64,000 nt of DNA from Opisthocomus hoazin (lineage: Eukaryota; Chordata; Aves; Opisthocomiformes; Opisthocomidae). Of this stretch, positions 1-13,560 are shown in pieces. The stretch lies in the NCBI RefSeq assembly GCF_030867145.1, contig NC_134441.1, positions 3,970,992 to 4,034,991 of the forward strand, given 5' to 3'. The first letter of the stretch is position 1, and each line of letters begins with the position of its first letter. Below the pieces are notes generated by a model. That model searched no databases. It saw only the letters and a list, made by a program, of their open reading frames with translations, and was not told the DNA's origin. The position numbers and the translations under genes are program-made.

Positions 1-1518
1 AAATCTATTTCACCCAAAGAACAATGTTTTGGGGCTATCTGTTTTGTTGTCATCTCTAAAAACGGTACTTAGGTCTTCCAGTATTTGCCACACATCAGCT
101 CACCCCAAAGGTCCGTCAGACCCTTCACCGCAGCAAACGACGGCGCTCATGCCAAGCCTGCCAAGGCATTCTGCTGGCGGTCACGGCAAATTCTTCGGCT
201 TCAGACTGCTCATTTCACTACCCAGCGGCACTTTTTGGGAAGGAGATGGCAGGTAACACAAAGCTGACTTTCTGCTTCACACTCTGGACGTCTGTCTGTC
301 CAGGGGAAGCAGCCCCAAGGTTTCTGCCTGGGAACCACCTGAAACAGCACCTCTCCCACCGCTGCGTAACGCTTAACGTGGGGAGGGAGCTCCCCGTGTC
401 CACAGGAACGGATCTTGCTGCGCTGGGGAGCAGAAGGGGTGAAGAAGAGGAAATAATTAAGGTTCCCAAAAGCGCACAGCAGATCTGGTGGCAGAAACGG
501 GGAGAGAAGCAAAATCTGGGAGTAGCTCAGGGGGTGAGCGCTGCTCTCGACTGCCTCCAGCGCGGTCCCCTGGAGACCACCCTCCAGCAGGTGAGAGCAT
601 CCTTCTAATCAGCTTCCCCAATTCCAATTGTCATTTACCTTTGGGGATACAGACTTCACTTGAAACTACACCCCATCGTCTTCTTGCTAGTCATCCAAGT
701 ATTTATATCCCTCTTGTACATTTTCTTCCATTAGGAGAGTTATAAAGAAATAAATTAGCATCACAACACATCTACAGCTTGTTCTGAAAGAGACTGTTAG
801 CACTTGACTCACCTACTTACATGTCAATTTAGCATTCTTAGCTGGATTTCAATTGAGTCAAGACCCATGTGCTTAAGACAGAACCTGCATCTGCCTCCCC
901 AACACTTTAAAGGATTAACATAAAAAAAAAGTTAAATATTACTACAACCTGGGAACATCCAAGAATTCAGAGCACGACAGGTTCATTCCCCTGCCTCTTT
1001 CACCAAATGTGAGTGTTGCCCAAGCACAGAATGAGTGTTTAGAGCCGTAAGTCTCAGCTGCCGCTGCATTCTTCTGAACACGCAGCCCTTCCCGAGCTGC
1101 CTCGGGCGAGGGCAGGCTCAGAGGAATCCCCCTGAACTTCGTGCTCCTTGAACCCGCGCCACAGAAACACGCGCTTCTCACAAAGCAACTAACGCTTCTA
1201 TCATTCCATGCTGTTATTTCCAAATCCGTCTTGCGAAGTACAAACTGCCCGAGCTTCTCCATCAAAGGGCAGGCAAGGAATAAGTGGTTTGTGCCCTTTT
1301 CTGACTTGCTGTCCAGCCTGGCAGTGCAGCAGTCACCACCAGGCATTCCTTCGTCTTCCCTGGGGAGAACAGCAGCAGGAGTTTCTAAGGAGCGACTGAA
1401 AAGCACGTCAAGGGGCACTCAGTGCTACTCTCAAGGTCCTCCTCTCCACACTTTCTTTAGCTCCGTAGCATCTCTAACATCAGCCACCACCACCATTTCC
1501 GCACGCTGTCCTGCAGAC
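1..1518. other. Non-coding, nothing recognised
   Basis: Mixed-composition DNA. Open frames of up to 158 codons occur on both strands but have no coding bias, splice context or recognisable motif. Confidence 0.6.
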
Positions 1519-1605
1519 GTGTGAACTCTTCGGGGCAGAGAGTTCTCCTGTTTGCAGAACCTAGCACAAAGACTGCCCGGTCACTAATGGGATTACTGCA
1601 TTACT
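1519..1605 (+). mobile_element. Ancient MIR/amniote CORE-SINE tail
   Basis: GTGAACTCTTCGGGGCAGAG followed by GTTTGCAGAACCTAGCAC resembles the amniote SINE tail, recalled as GAGCTCTTTGGGGCAGGGAC with TGTACAGCACCTAGCACAAT. The match is by eye and diverged, as expected for an element that was active in early amniotes. Confidence 0.5.
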
Positions 1606-2389
1606 CCTGCGAGCAGGGAATTTTAGATACAGTTCTTTTGATGCCAGTGTCACCACTAGTATAAATACAGACTTTGTATTTAATCCACTTTACCAGGCAG
1701 TACTATAAATTATGGGTGTCTGAGGTTCAGAGACGCCTAGGAAAGTAGGAGTAGGATCTTCAAAAGCAGCCAATAATTATGTCAATGTTCTCTTTAAAAA
1801 TACCACAACACAGAAGCCTTAAGAGACTGATTTTTCAAGCCTATCCAACAATTTCCTAAGCCAGGGTCTCGCTCCAATTCTGATGCACAGTCAGGTTTGA
1901 AAGTTGGTCTAGATGTTTAATTATCTGACAAAAAAAGCTTGAGCAAATCCAGTTCCCCCTATTTGATACAAACCAGAATTTCTCTGCTGATACCATCACC
2001 TGCGACCACCTTCCCACAAATTACTGAAATACAAGAATACCTCTAGAGCATATCTGATCTCTTCCCCAAAAGCACAAACGACCTGACACTCCGCTAACCA
2101 GAGTGATCTTCAGTGCCTCAAACCCAACCCTGGCTGGTCCCAGGATTACAGGAACATCACACAAAGTTTGTCCGACACCTTTTGTCACGGATTGCAGTGC
2201 TTTCTGAGGACTATTCTCTCTAAAATGCGAGTTTTTAATATCGAAGCAGAATCTTTTAATATTAAATCTAATAGTGAAGCAGATGGAAGACAGGCTTGCA
2301 GCTACAAGCAATCACCGCAAGCTCAGAGACTTAACATCTTCTAAGGAGAAGAGCCTGCTGCCCCATCTTCTTGGAATGCATCAATTCAG

Positions 2390-2530
2390 TAATTAGGTGT
2401 ATTAAGAGCTATGTCTGTCGCATTTCACTCATTGCCACAGACATAAGAAGTTACATTTATAAGTCATTAAGCTGAAATAAAATCTTTGCTGGGCTTAATT
2501 AATTTAAATATTCATGGAAACAGGATAGCA
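2390..2530. other. Conserved-looking AT-rich intergenic block
   Basis: TTCAGTAATTAGGTGTATTA, then GGGCTTAATTAATTTAAATA and TTCATGGAAACAGG. Homeobox-type TAATTA cores in complex sequence. No gene seen. Confidence 0.2.
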
Positions 2531-5500
2531 GGGGAAAGTGTCGTTCTTAATCAAAACAGACACTGCTGTTCTATAATGCAAATTGCTATTTCTTATGTGG
2601 ACAATGCCAAGTACCTACAATAAAAGGGTGCAGAACATTAATGCTATGCATGTAGAAAATGCAGCTAAAACGGATACACCTTGTCCTTTACCTCTGGAAC
2701 AGAAGGCAGAATTTGCTGGTGTCATGCCTAATACAGTAGTTACTTCCAGGGTAATTTATCATAATTTCCTCAAGCTGAATGCAACACCCACCCCCTCCCC
2801 ATCCTTAAAAAAAAAGCGCCTGCTTTCTAAAGGTAGTTATTCATTCACGTCTCGAGGCTCCAGTACTTTCACAGCTCCCCAGTTTTCTCCTGGCAGAGCC
2901 CTGGTTCTGATCTGCAGAGCTGTTAGCAAACCCAGCTTCTCACGAATCACATCGCAGCCTGCTGCATCGCAAGCTTTAGCCCAGACCCATTGCCCCCACA
3001 CCACAACGCAGCTTGTTCACAATCCTCTGCTACAGCAGGTCCTTGGGGGACCCTGGCCACAAGCAAGCTATTGGCTTCGTTACCCACTGCCTTCTCCTAT
3101 GGCAGCGTTCAGACCCCTCGGTGTCCACACAGATTAATTCTGAATGATACATCTAAAAGAGGGGGAGCTCCAGGGCAGGCTGGGCATTCTCCAGCCTCCA
3201 CCCTTCCTACCTTAACGTGACACTTCTATGACGTTACTCCAGAACACTTAGGACCAGGACAGGGGTCTCAATCACAACTGTGAGAACCTGCATCCCCTGC
3301 TTCGCTTCTCCATGGAGCAGCTGATGCTGTGGGGATGGGCTTCCAGGTCTGAGAGGGACATTCAAGTTTAAGCAAGTTTCATCAGGAATCATTTCTCTGC
3401 TTGGGAGCTCCTACAGCAAACCCACCCCGCATCTACAGAGAGATGCTCTCACCTTCCAATGCCACAGTGGACGCGATTTTCTTTTGAAGATATGGCAGAG
3501 GTGGTAGCGATTGCTCCTCTTTATACAAAGCTCTGTAGTAAGGGCACATGCCTAAGAGGTGGGAGATCAAAGCTTCTCTTCCTTGTCTGCCAGAGGGAAA
3601 TCCATATAACTAAGCTCCTCTGGATGGAAGCACTCCCCTCCTATAGCTGACCTGTGCTGTTCAGCAGAAGAAATTATACAACATTCGATGCGCTGAAAAG
3701 TGACAGAGCAGATTGCTATGATATGCAGAAAAACTACTTAAAAAAAAAAAGTAGGAAGGAAATACAGTTTCTGATTTTTGTCTGTTAATAGCAGCTTTGG
3801 TTTCACTATCTGCCGTCCCCACGTTCGGCTTTGGATGCAATTAACACCATAGAAATAAAATACTTGATGGAGGTAGCAACATGTTTACTGGTAATGAAAT
3901 GTTTATGGATCAATTTGGTACACTAGTAGAGAGTGAATGAATTTACTTCAGCACGAGAGAAAACAAAGTGTAGATAAGCACTGAAAATCACTTCGACTCC
4001 AGACATTCACAAAATATTATTATTATTCTCCCCAGAAAAGGTAATATTGATCGGTGAGAATCATTTGGACAACGACAACAATGTGTTTTCCTGATAGAAT
4101 ACAGCGACCCATTTAGTAGATGTCTGTACAGAAAACAGCACTGACCGAAATAAAACTCTAAATTTAAAAATGTCCTTTGATAAATACCCAGAAGAGAAAA
4201 CCTTGACGTGACCTCCTCACTTCTCCACAGTTCTTCTCTCTCCAGGACACTGGGCTGTCATTCTGCTTAAAGAACTGGCTCTTATGGCTTTTCCTCAACA
4301 CGTGACAAATCTTTTTGTCTGTTGCTACTTCATTTTCCACTTTTAATATGGGCAAAATACTGTTTGCATATTTATGACAAAAAGAAAAAATTAAATGAAG
4401 TTCCTAAGGGCAGGAGCAGATTGAGACAGTGCCTGGAATAACAAAAGCCTCAGCTGGGATGAAAGGGAGCACAGCTCTCTCCATTCGACCAAGCATCTAA
4501 AGGAAGTTTTGATCTAATGCAGCTCAATGCATACCACAGAGGGGAAGAAACTTCTCAGAGAATTTTGCTGCTTTTAGCAAAGATTAAATGCTGTGCATTC
4601 TTCGGGGTTCAGCCACTATTCGGAACAGCATCACATCACAATCCTATAAATGAATAACAAAGGTTTAGGCAGAATCAGCGGGATTCCCCCACTCTATTTT
4701 TACAGTGGCCGGCTGGCAAAAGATGCAGCGGGTCTTTCTCTAATGTAATAGAAAATAAGAGTTCCATGCAAATCACCAGGACAGACTCCAGCTTTTCCTT
4801 CCAGTTTCTAGATGATTCCCAGCCGCGCCCTCTCCCCTTCGCCCCGGCTGTTCTCCGCACCGCTCAGACCCAGCTTCCAGTAAAGGTGCAGAAGGGCTCT
4901 AGCTCAGAGAAGCGTCATGCACAGATTAAAACAGGGCAAGGAGAGAAAGGAGGAGACAGGAGACACGGCTTGACATGCAGGAGAGCTGGAGAAGCTCCCT
5001 TCATCTCGACAGAACAAAGGATGACCAATAACAAGCATCAGATCCCGAAAAGAGCTCGGCACTGCAGGCAGTCCCAGGTATTCCTGGGAATTGTCTGGAC
5101 TGCATCAGCCCAGCAGCTTTCGCAGAGGACTTGAAGGCAGGCTCAGAAAATACATTTATCACACATTATTTCTGTTGCCCAGAGCAGTGGCAGCTTAACC
5201 CAAAGACAAACTTCTTCATCCATCACGTCTAATCCAGCAGTTCTCAGCCATTTCTGACCCTGGATTCTGCCATGACTGATAAACGCTGAAGGCTTCACCG
5301 AGGCTCCCCGCACCTCACCCCTCCACTTCGAAACAGGGAAAGACAAAGTGATAACAACCCCGGACACTTCTGCCTGACCTGCAAGATGCCAAATCTCCTT
5401 GTTAAAATCTGCTGCTGCATCTGCAGTCATTTGGGTTTGGTTTCCATTCGAAGCGACAGCAGGGTCAGGTCTCAGAAAACAAAATAACTCATCCCAATTT

Positions 5501-8500
5501 TGATCACAAAGTGTAAGCACTAACAGAACCGCTTTTAAAAATAGATACCTGACCTGCCATCACAGACAGATGCTGACCATCACACCCAGCAGCACCTCCT
5601 GAAGAACCAAGTAAATCTAATCTCTGCATCCATCCTGCTTTTTTCCCCTGAAGCGTAATAAAGTTGAGAAGTCATGATTCAGACCAAGCAGCAACACTTC
5701 AGTGAGAGAGCCAACTCCCCCAAGAATCCTGACAAGCAACAACTAAACACGGTATAAAATATGCAAGCAAAGACTCATCTTTGCCTAAGGACTGGAAAAG
5801 TTGGGGAATCCCAGCTCACGCACCTAAAAGAAGGCTTTTTCGAAGGAGAGCCAGCGCTCCAGTACTTGGACTATACGTAACGCGGATCCAGACTCCGTAT
5901 AGGTTAATGCTCAACATATCAAAACGGGACACCAACCAGAAATAGTCCGTTAATTATGTGTTCACTTAAAGGTTCATTTAACTTTCCAGTTTCAGGTGAA
6001 CTTTTCTGAAGATCCCAGAAATGGAAGACTTCAGGGGCCTCCATGCTCCAGCACCCCATCTGAAACGCTTTAATTATACTCCGTTTTTCAAAAACACTCT
6101 ATTCCCCTCCTCAAAACAGGTGTCCTTTTCAAGGGGTTGTCAACTGAGCTTACCAAAAGCCTACTGCAAACAAACACACTGGACCTCCTCCGTCTGCGCT
6201 GCAAGCGCAATTGTACGGTTGCGTTTCAGCTGAACCCATTGTAAGCTGGGCAATAAGGTATAAAAGTGTTCTAGGTAATAATTCCTGAAATGTTTCTTTA
6301 TGCACAACCTCTTGTTATTTTTAAGGATATTTGATCCTAAACAACTGATGATTTTTTTTTTCTTAGTCCAGAAAGAATCATAAAATAACAGCATTCAGCC
6401 ATTCCTCCCAAATTTACACCAGTCTGGAATAACATGGTATAAAACTTCAATATCATCTAGACTTTCACTGTCTGAGAATCAACAACATTCCTATGGAACT
6501 TGTTCCACGGATTAAAATGAAAGCCTTATTTTGCCAGTGTCAATTTCTCTATTTTCAATTTATTTTCAGTTTGTTCAATTGCCTTCAGGACAACAAGTTT
6601 GATCTTATGAAGAGCGTGTACCTCTCAAGGAATATATCAGCTTGTTTATCCATTACTCGATTGATTTGACCTTCACTGGGTCACCTGCCACTTGAAGTCA
6701 TCTTCAGGGAATCTAATAAGTCACCACACCGACGAAAAGTTCTTAAACCAGGCTTCAAGACAATCCCCTAGCAACACAATCCCCCAGCTCTCACAAGTGC
6801 TAAGCATCTTCATGTCCCAGTGAGGACAGAAGAATCTGGAAGCACCCAACAGCTTCAAAACAGCCTAGCTCAGGTCACGTTGCAAATTCCAGATCCGTCT
6901 GCAAAATTCACTAGTAAAGCCGTTACAGGGAAAAATGCAACACAGAAAGAGACAGAAACGACATATGCTCAGGAAAAAAAAAAACCTGCTCAAAATTTCA
7001 ACAAAGTCTAAAATTTTTGGTTTACTATTCATAGAGTTTCTTCCATCAACAAGCCAGAAGAGACTTCCGACTATCTTGCACAACGTTTCCTTTATGTATC
7101 AGTGGAATTTCAAAGAGGTACAGGTTGCATCAATTTGACACACATCAAACCTTCCCCCCCTTTTATGTTTTGTGCTTCCAGCCTGATGCCATTTAACTGA
7201 GGGGGGAACAGATGCAAACTGTGCTTCGACTTGACGACCCCTCCATGGCAACTGAAACGGGTGTCAACTTTTGCAATGTTCAGCATGCAAATGTGCACAC
7301 GTGGGCAGGGCAAGAAGAAAAAAGCTATGTATATTTTTGGGGGACTACTTTTTTTCTTTTTAAATCGTTACCAGTTAGGAATACCTATCTACTGCAATGC
7401 TAGACCTGGGATCACAGCTCTGTTTGCAGTCTCTTCAGCAGCAGGACTCCTCACATCTCTAGAGCAGGTCAGTAAACAGCTGTCCACTACCAATGCTACA
7501 AGTCACTCCCAGCAGCAGGAGGCAGGTGATCCGATGCGCTGCATCCTCACGAAATGCCCAGACCTGAAAAAAACATCAATCTCCCGTGTTGCTTGCCACA
7601 GCCAGCAGAACTCTCTCTCTCCAGCAGACACGCCACACTCCAGACTACCCAGCGAACTGCTTCATGAGCATTCCCACCTTTCTGTCATAAACTCATTTAG
7701 CTTTCACAGCATCCCCTGCATTGCTGTTGGAGGCATTCACAGACACCAGCTCCAGCTTAGCGAGGTTAATCTACTCACTCCATCTACAGCTAATGAGAGA
7801 AAAAAAGATCCTTTCAAGAATGCTACAGCCATTCTCATCGTCACCCGGTTATTCCCATTGCTGTCGAATACCACAGTCAGTGCAAGCAACTCTGCACTTC
7901 TTTCAAGCCATCCCCAATCCTGCTGTTCCACTGTGTTTTGAAATAAAACCATAATGCTGTAGAATTCCACCCAGTTACCATTAAACAAAGGCCAAGATGA
8001 CAAACCCAAAAGCATCTTACCAAATTGTGTATTTTCCACACAGTGAAATTTTTGACAGGTCAATCCCAAACTTCCCCACAACACAAATGTGAGATTTTGA
8101 ATTAAGATGAACAAAATGGCTCGCTTCCATCATGAAAGAACCAAAATTGGCTTCTGTTGAACAGATTGCTGTGCTGAACTAGGAAACGGAATGCTCAGAG
8201 GGATGTACAAACCTCACAAGCTGGTTCTATCCCATGCATGAAATGTTTCATCCACCCGACTCAGCTGAGCCTATTGGCAGGGATTTGCTGCCCATCAGAC
8301 TCCACCTGCTGAAAAATTCACTCGTTCCTCCAAAAGACAGCAATTCTTCAGTTTAGACAGAATTGCTTGTTCAACTATGACAATGAATAATCAGCTACAA
8401 GGTTCAGGAACAGGAGCGAGGCGACCACATCTCAGCCAGAAGAACATGGAGTTGCTCTACTGAACCTGATCAAGTCACAACGTATTTACACCAGCCAAGG

Positions 8501-10384
8501 ATAAGATTTCTTAATGACGACCATAAAATATAAAAAGAAATTCCCAATTAATTCCTCCTTCCATCACCCCAGCTCAAAAAAGACTATAAAATCATCTCTT
8601 GTATCACCGATATCCTGCCATTTGAGCTGAAAAAACACGTCTTGGGCATTACTATTTCTGTTTTGAACTGAATACACTGCAAGTACGAGCTCTACCTGAT
8701 CTGCAGAGACTCACCATGCCACAGATGATGTCATCTGACGGTACAAATGTAATATAAAACTAATGGGTTACCATATGAAGAGCACTTGAGCTCCAAGGAG
8801 GAGCAATCTCTATCAGAATACTATCGACAGAATATTTTTGCTCTAGAAACATGTCATTTCATGGAATTGTTTTGGGAAACCTGTCAATTCTGGTCAAATC
8901 TTGGTAAAAACAGCTGTCCTTTTCAGAAAACGCAAAAATCTTGTATTTAACTTTCTTTCCTCTCCCATTTTTAAGATCCCAAAATTGCCAAAATTATATG
9001 AAGCATTTTTATACATATATGTACTTTCAACTCTTTTAAGTTGAAGCAGTGCATTCCCCAGTCGCAAAGACTTCAGGCTGCCTCCAACAGTCACTAGATT
9101 TCAGCAGCAGAAAATTTAAGGAGAAAAAATGCTAACGATAGCAAGACTGTCAAAAAAAAGGGAAACCCGCAAGTGTTTCTCTTGTTACGTCCTTGTGTAA
9201 CATCAACATAGCAGGGACCAGAGTAAAGGGAGATAAAGATTAGGAGGACGACAACACTAACAACACTTTCCTAGCTACATTTTGTGGTATTTTGAGGATT
9301 GCTCAGACTACAGAAATCAGTATCACATCAGTGTTGAAGACAAGACACGGTTCCATCCTACATAGTGCTGAGAAGCTTCCCTGGGAGGTGAAGGTACTCT
9401 GCAACCCACATTTTTTTTCCATTTTCATTGTTTACAAGTGAACTAAAAAGCTGTGTGGGGATGCAGTAATGAAAAGAGCGACGGGGTAATGAGAAGCTAA
9501 AGGGCGCCAAGAGGAGCCCATCCTCTGCTACCTGGTCTAAGAGCAGTTTTGCTGCTGATTTCAATAGCAGCAAGCAACCTAAACAATGGAAATTCATTTC
9601 CAGGCCACACTGGTGGGAGATGAAACACAGAAGTGAGTGATGGGTTAATGAAAATAAATGGTCTGAAATAACAGTAGCTTAGTAAAGCAGGTATTTGTAG
9701 TGTTATCCAAGCTGGCTACCTGTGAGTTATTAAATAAGCCCTCATAGAAGCTGAATAAATGGAGACAATTCTGATGATCCCAAGGCTTTAATCTCACTGT
9801 TCAGGGTATATTAGTCAGGGACAGAAAGAGTGAGAAATTGTCACAATGAAATACCTTCATTTTTAATGTAAACCTTTTGCAGAAAAGTGACTTTAAAATA
9901 GGCATATCACTTCCATTTCTGATTAGGATCCATTAAAGTTATTATGAAAGGAACCGTTTCATACTTCCAGAACCTACCTGTCAGCTCAAAAGAACTGCAT
10001 GGGCAACGAGGCCAGCACAGAAGAACAATACCACCAGGAAAATCCATGTAACAATCTTTCTATTTGTTCCTTATCTTCCAAGGACATGGATTCTCTGTTA
10101 CCGTCAACATTTTAAAGTTTAAAAATAAACGTTTGTTAGGCAACAGTGAAAAGCTGATGGCTGTAAAAGGGACTCATGCCAGGAACTTTGGATCTGGAGA
10201 GATCAGTCTTGTGACTCTCACAGGAATAAAGTAAATCCCTATTTCAGCTCACTTTTTTATGAAGCTGTGTTATAGTTGTGCTCATCTTCTGACCCGGCTA
10301 CTGTATCAAGACTGAGGGAGCTGCAGGATTAAGACTGTGGGAGGACTGGCATTTGGAAAGGTATCAGTCACTTTTCTCTCTCTC

Positions 10385-10425
10385 AAAAAAAAAAAAAACA
10401 AAAACAAAACCAAACAAACAACCCC
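10385..10425. repeat. A14 plus CAAAACCAAACAAAC low-complexity tract
   Basis: An A-run grades into A/C-rich DNA ending in CAACCCC. The same design recurs at 13526-13560, 21157-21180, 23805-23837, 46628-46675 and 58920-58941, and inverted at 15991-16030. Confidence 0.8.
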
Positions 10426-13400
10426 ACATAGCCTCTTCTCCCCCTCCCAGGTCACTGACAGCCAAAGGATATTAAAAAAAAACCCAGTCTGACTGAAAGT
10501 TGTGGACAGAGAGAAAGAGCAAAGACCAGTCACCTCCATTCCCCAAATGAGAACACTTCAGCTCCAAGACACCACAGCATTTTACCCTGTCAAAACTAAA
10601 CATCGACTTCAACAAACACAAGAAGTTTCCTTCAGATAAAGCAAAAAAAAAAAAATTTAGAGAATTATTTCATTGCAACTTTCCCCCTTGCCTGAAAAAC
10701 ATTTAGCACTACGTAAACATGGATTTTGCTCAGAGTTTCTGTTTCGCATTAAACATTTCAGTTACCCTTGCTCACGGCAACAAAATGGAAGAGCAGCTGT
10801 CGTGGGCCAGGTGGAAGGTCTAGAGAACCCAAGATCCCTTCTCGGATCTTGGCGGATGCTCAGCAAAAGCATGCAGGAGACACAGACAACTGATGATCCC
10901 TTCTTTTTGTACACTCTTCCAACTTCCTTGGAAAAAGCAATTGGTAGCTCTTTCCAAGCCAGAAGAACTTACGTTATCATTTTTGTTTACTAGTCCCCAG
11001 AGGACGTTCTTCTATAAGTATATCTTCTTTTCTCTCTGAACTCACTTAAAATTTTGTCCTCCAAAACACCATGCAGCAATGAGTTCCACCACTGGACAAC
11101 ATGCTGCGAGGCAAAAAACCCACCCCAAAACTTCCTTTGGGTTTTTTTCTAAACCTGCTGGTGAGTTTTAAAAGACCACTGCACGATACCCTGCATATGC
11201 TTATAAGTTTGAAAGAGAAGTGGCAAATCATCATTCCTACCCGTAGGCTGGAGTCATTTCAGTTCAGACTTCGTTTCCACTAGCGCTGTCGTGAAGCTGC
11301 ACTCCCGTAATGTTTCCCTAAGTACCACGTCCACAAGGAAGAGCCGATAATGGACCAATTTTCACTGTTACATCAATGTAAATCCAGAGCAATTTCATTT
11401 ACTTTGCTAAACCATAAATTTAACCAAGCACTCATTTTACTAAGAGTAGAAATGTGCCTAGCAACTCAACAGTTTTTCCTTCCAAAAATCCCTCAATGTT
11501 TTACTTAACAACGCACCACGTCCATCTACTGTTTTATAAACCAGATTATATAGCCACAGCCACACATGACGTAATCCGCCACTGAAAGACAGAAGCTCAC
11601 AGTGTAAAGGAAGTTAAGAGTAATAGCCTAGATAAACTGAAACCAGCCTTTTAAGTATCTCCTTACAAGTTCACTGGTGGCCATCACTGGCACCCCAGGC
11701 TCCTGTCCCACTGAAAATACGGAGGAATTTTAAAGAAATTGAACACTGTCAAATTGGTTTTCGCTGCCTTTTACCTCACTGGCTCCTAACCCACTTTTTT
11801 CAGAAGACATCCAAGAAAAGTAAAAAACACTACCTTGCATACCTCTTCCCACGAATCAAGTTTTCACGCTAGAGTTCGTAAGGTTTTCACCATCATTAAC
11901 TCCCACCACGGATTTTAAGATACAGAAGCTTCCCTGCACTTAGGTCCACTGCTGGTCTGCGGTCACTCCTTCGCAGTCTTGCAAAGGGCATGATATCAAC
12001 TGTTAAGATAAAAATGGAACTAGAACCGAGACCCCATCACTCCCGTAAATCAAGACCAACCCAATGTGAATCTATAGCCCTGAGCACCTTGCGTCCAGGA
12101 GAAATGCAAAGCTCCTACGGGGATCATCAGCCTTGTTCATTTAAGAGTTCACCGAGTCTATTTATATCCAAAAGACATCATTGGGGAGGTATGTTGGCTC
12201 TCAGACTTAAAAAGTCATTTTAGTGGCAATTCTGCCACTAAATACAATGACTATTAGAGAGGTCATGAGAAGTATTTTCATAAAATATTACCTCCTGCTG
12301 ACACCATTCTTTGTTAGCACCTTGGTCAAGTGCTCGGCACTGACCTCAGCACTTCCTCCAAAGGCCTGCTCCTCCTCCCGTTGTTGCTGTAGTGCTGTGA
12401 CACGACAACCTCATAAAAATTCTAAAGGTCAGACTTCAGCTCCGAGGAACACATCAGCAAGAAGCAAAACCTGCGCTCAATTGCAACTGGCTGCACAAAC
12501 AAATGGAGTGCACAAACACTAAATATAAAATTAATGCTTAACAGCTGTGTTTCCACCTAAACTCGCAAAGCAAAACCAAGTCAAGGTGAACCTGTCCTGT
12601 CAGATAAACACCTCATATCTTGCTGCTTTTCTCTCTCATCAAGGCATTACGATGGTCTCTTTCTGGAGAGGATGCTGTTACACTGAACAGTAGCCAGCAA
12701 TACCTACAAGATAATTACACCTTTTATTAACACCACCGATCTGTAACTTACTAATTCTGTATTAATTTGGCCAGAGGACACTGCTGGTCTCATTTTGACC
12801 TCAAATTCCATCCTAATACAGGGTTAAGTAAAATCTGCATTTTGTTGGGTTAAAGACAAGTTGTTGAAGTGTTTCAACTAGCTCGGCAGCAAATTGTCTC
12901 CGATGCATCAGATCCACCACTCAGCCTCTACAGCATCAAAAAGATGTGAGCTCACTGTGCAACATCGGATGAAGAAAAAAAGAGGTCCCACAAAGTCACA
13001 ACAACCTTTGCTCTGTTACTACCCGATCCTTAGTCCATGACCCCAGAGCACACGCCACCTGCTGCTGCCGAGAAGGATCTGACAATAGGGTAAGTCTCAT
13101 TACTGTACCCGCCACGTGCATCTTCTGCCCTCCAAGGCTCCCAAGGTCAGCCAGGTTCTCCTTGTTGTGGCTCTCCACAGTTTGTCTGGGTAAGTCTGGG
13201 GATGAGTACAAAAAGCCACAGAAGTCTACTAATGGGTGTGTCCTGCACTTGCTCTCTGAAGCCCCGGCTTCTGAGCTGTGACTACCTTTCATAACCTTGA
13301 CTTTCAGGTTCTCTCTGTAGTGGCCTCTTCAAGGCCCCTCGCCAAGCCTTTTCATCCAAGTCAGACAGTCACATCTTCTTTCTTGGGTAGCTTTGAACAT

Positions 13401-13525
13401 ACTGTTGTAACAGAAGGAAAAGCTCAGTTGTTCTGGACCTTGGCTCCGTTTCTTTTATCGTGGCTTCAACAGCCGCACAGCACCCAGTTTTGTGAGACAG
13501 GTTAGGAGGTTAAGAAAAAGGTGAG

Positions 13526-13560
13526 AAAAAAAAAAACAAACCCCAAACCCTAACCTCCCC
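13526..13560. repeat. A11 plus CAAACCCCAAACCC tract
   Basis: A-run followed by C/A-rich DNA with a single CCCTAA. It is not a telomeric array because the hexamer is not repeated. Confidence 0.75.

Noticed and set aside
4405..4465. CTAAGGGCAGGAGCAG with CAGTGCCTGG, resembling a SINE tail
   Set aside because: Too short and diverged to support an element by eye.
13538..13556. CCCAAACCCTAACC, telomere-like
   Set aside because: One CCCTAA only, without tandem repetition; it belongs to the A-run plus C/A tract.
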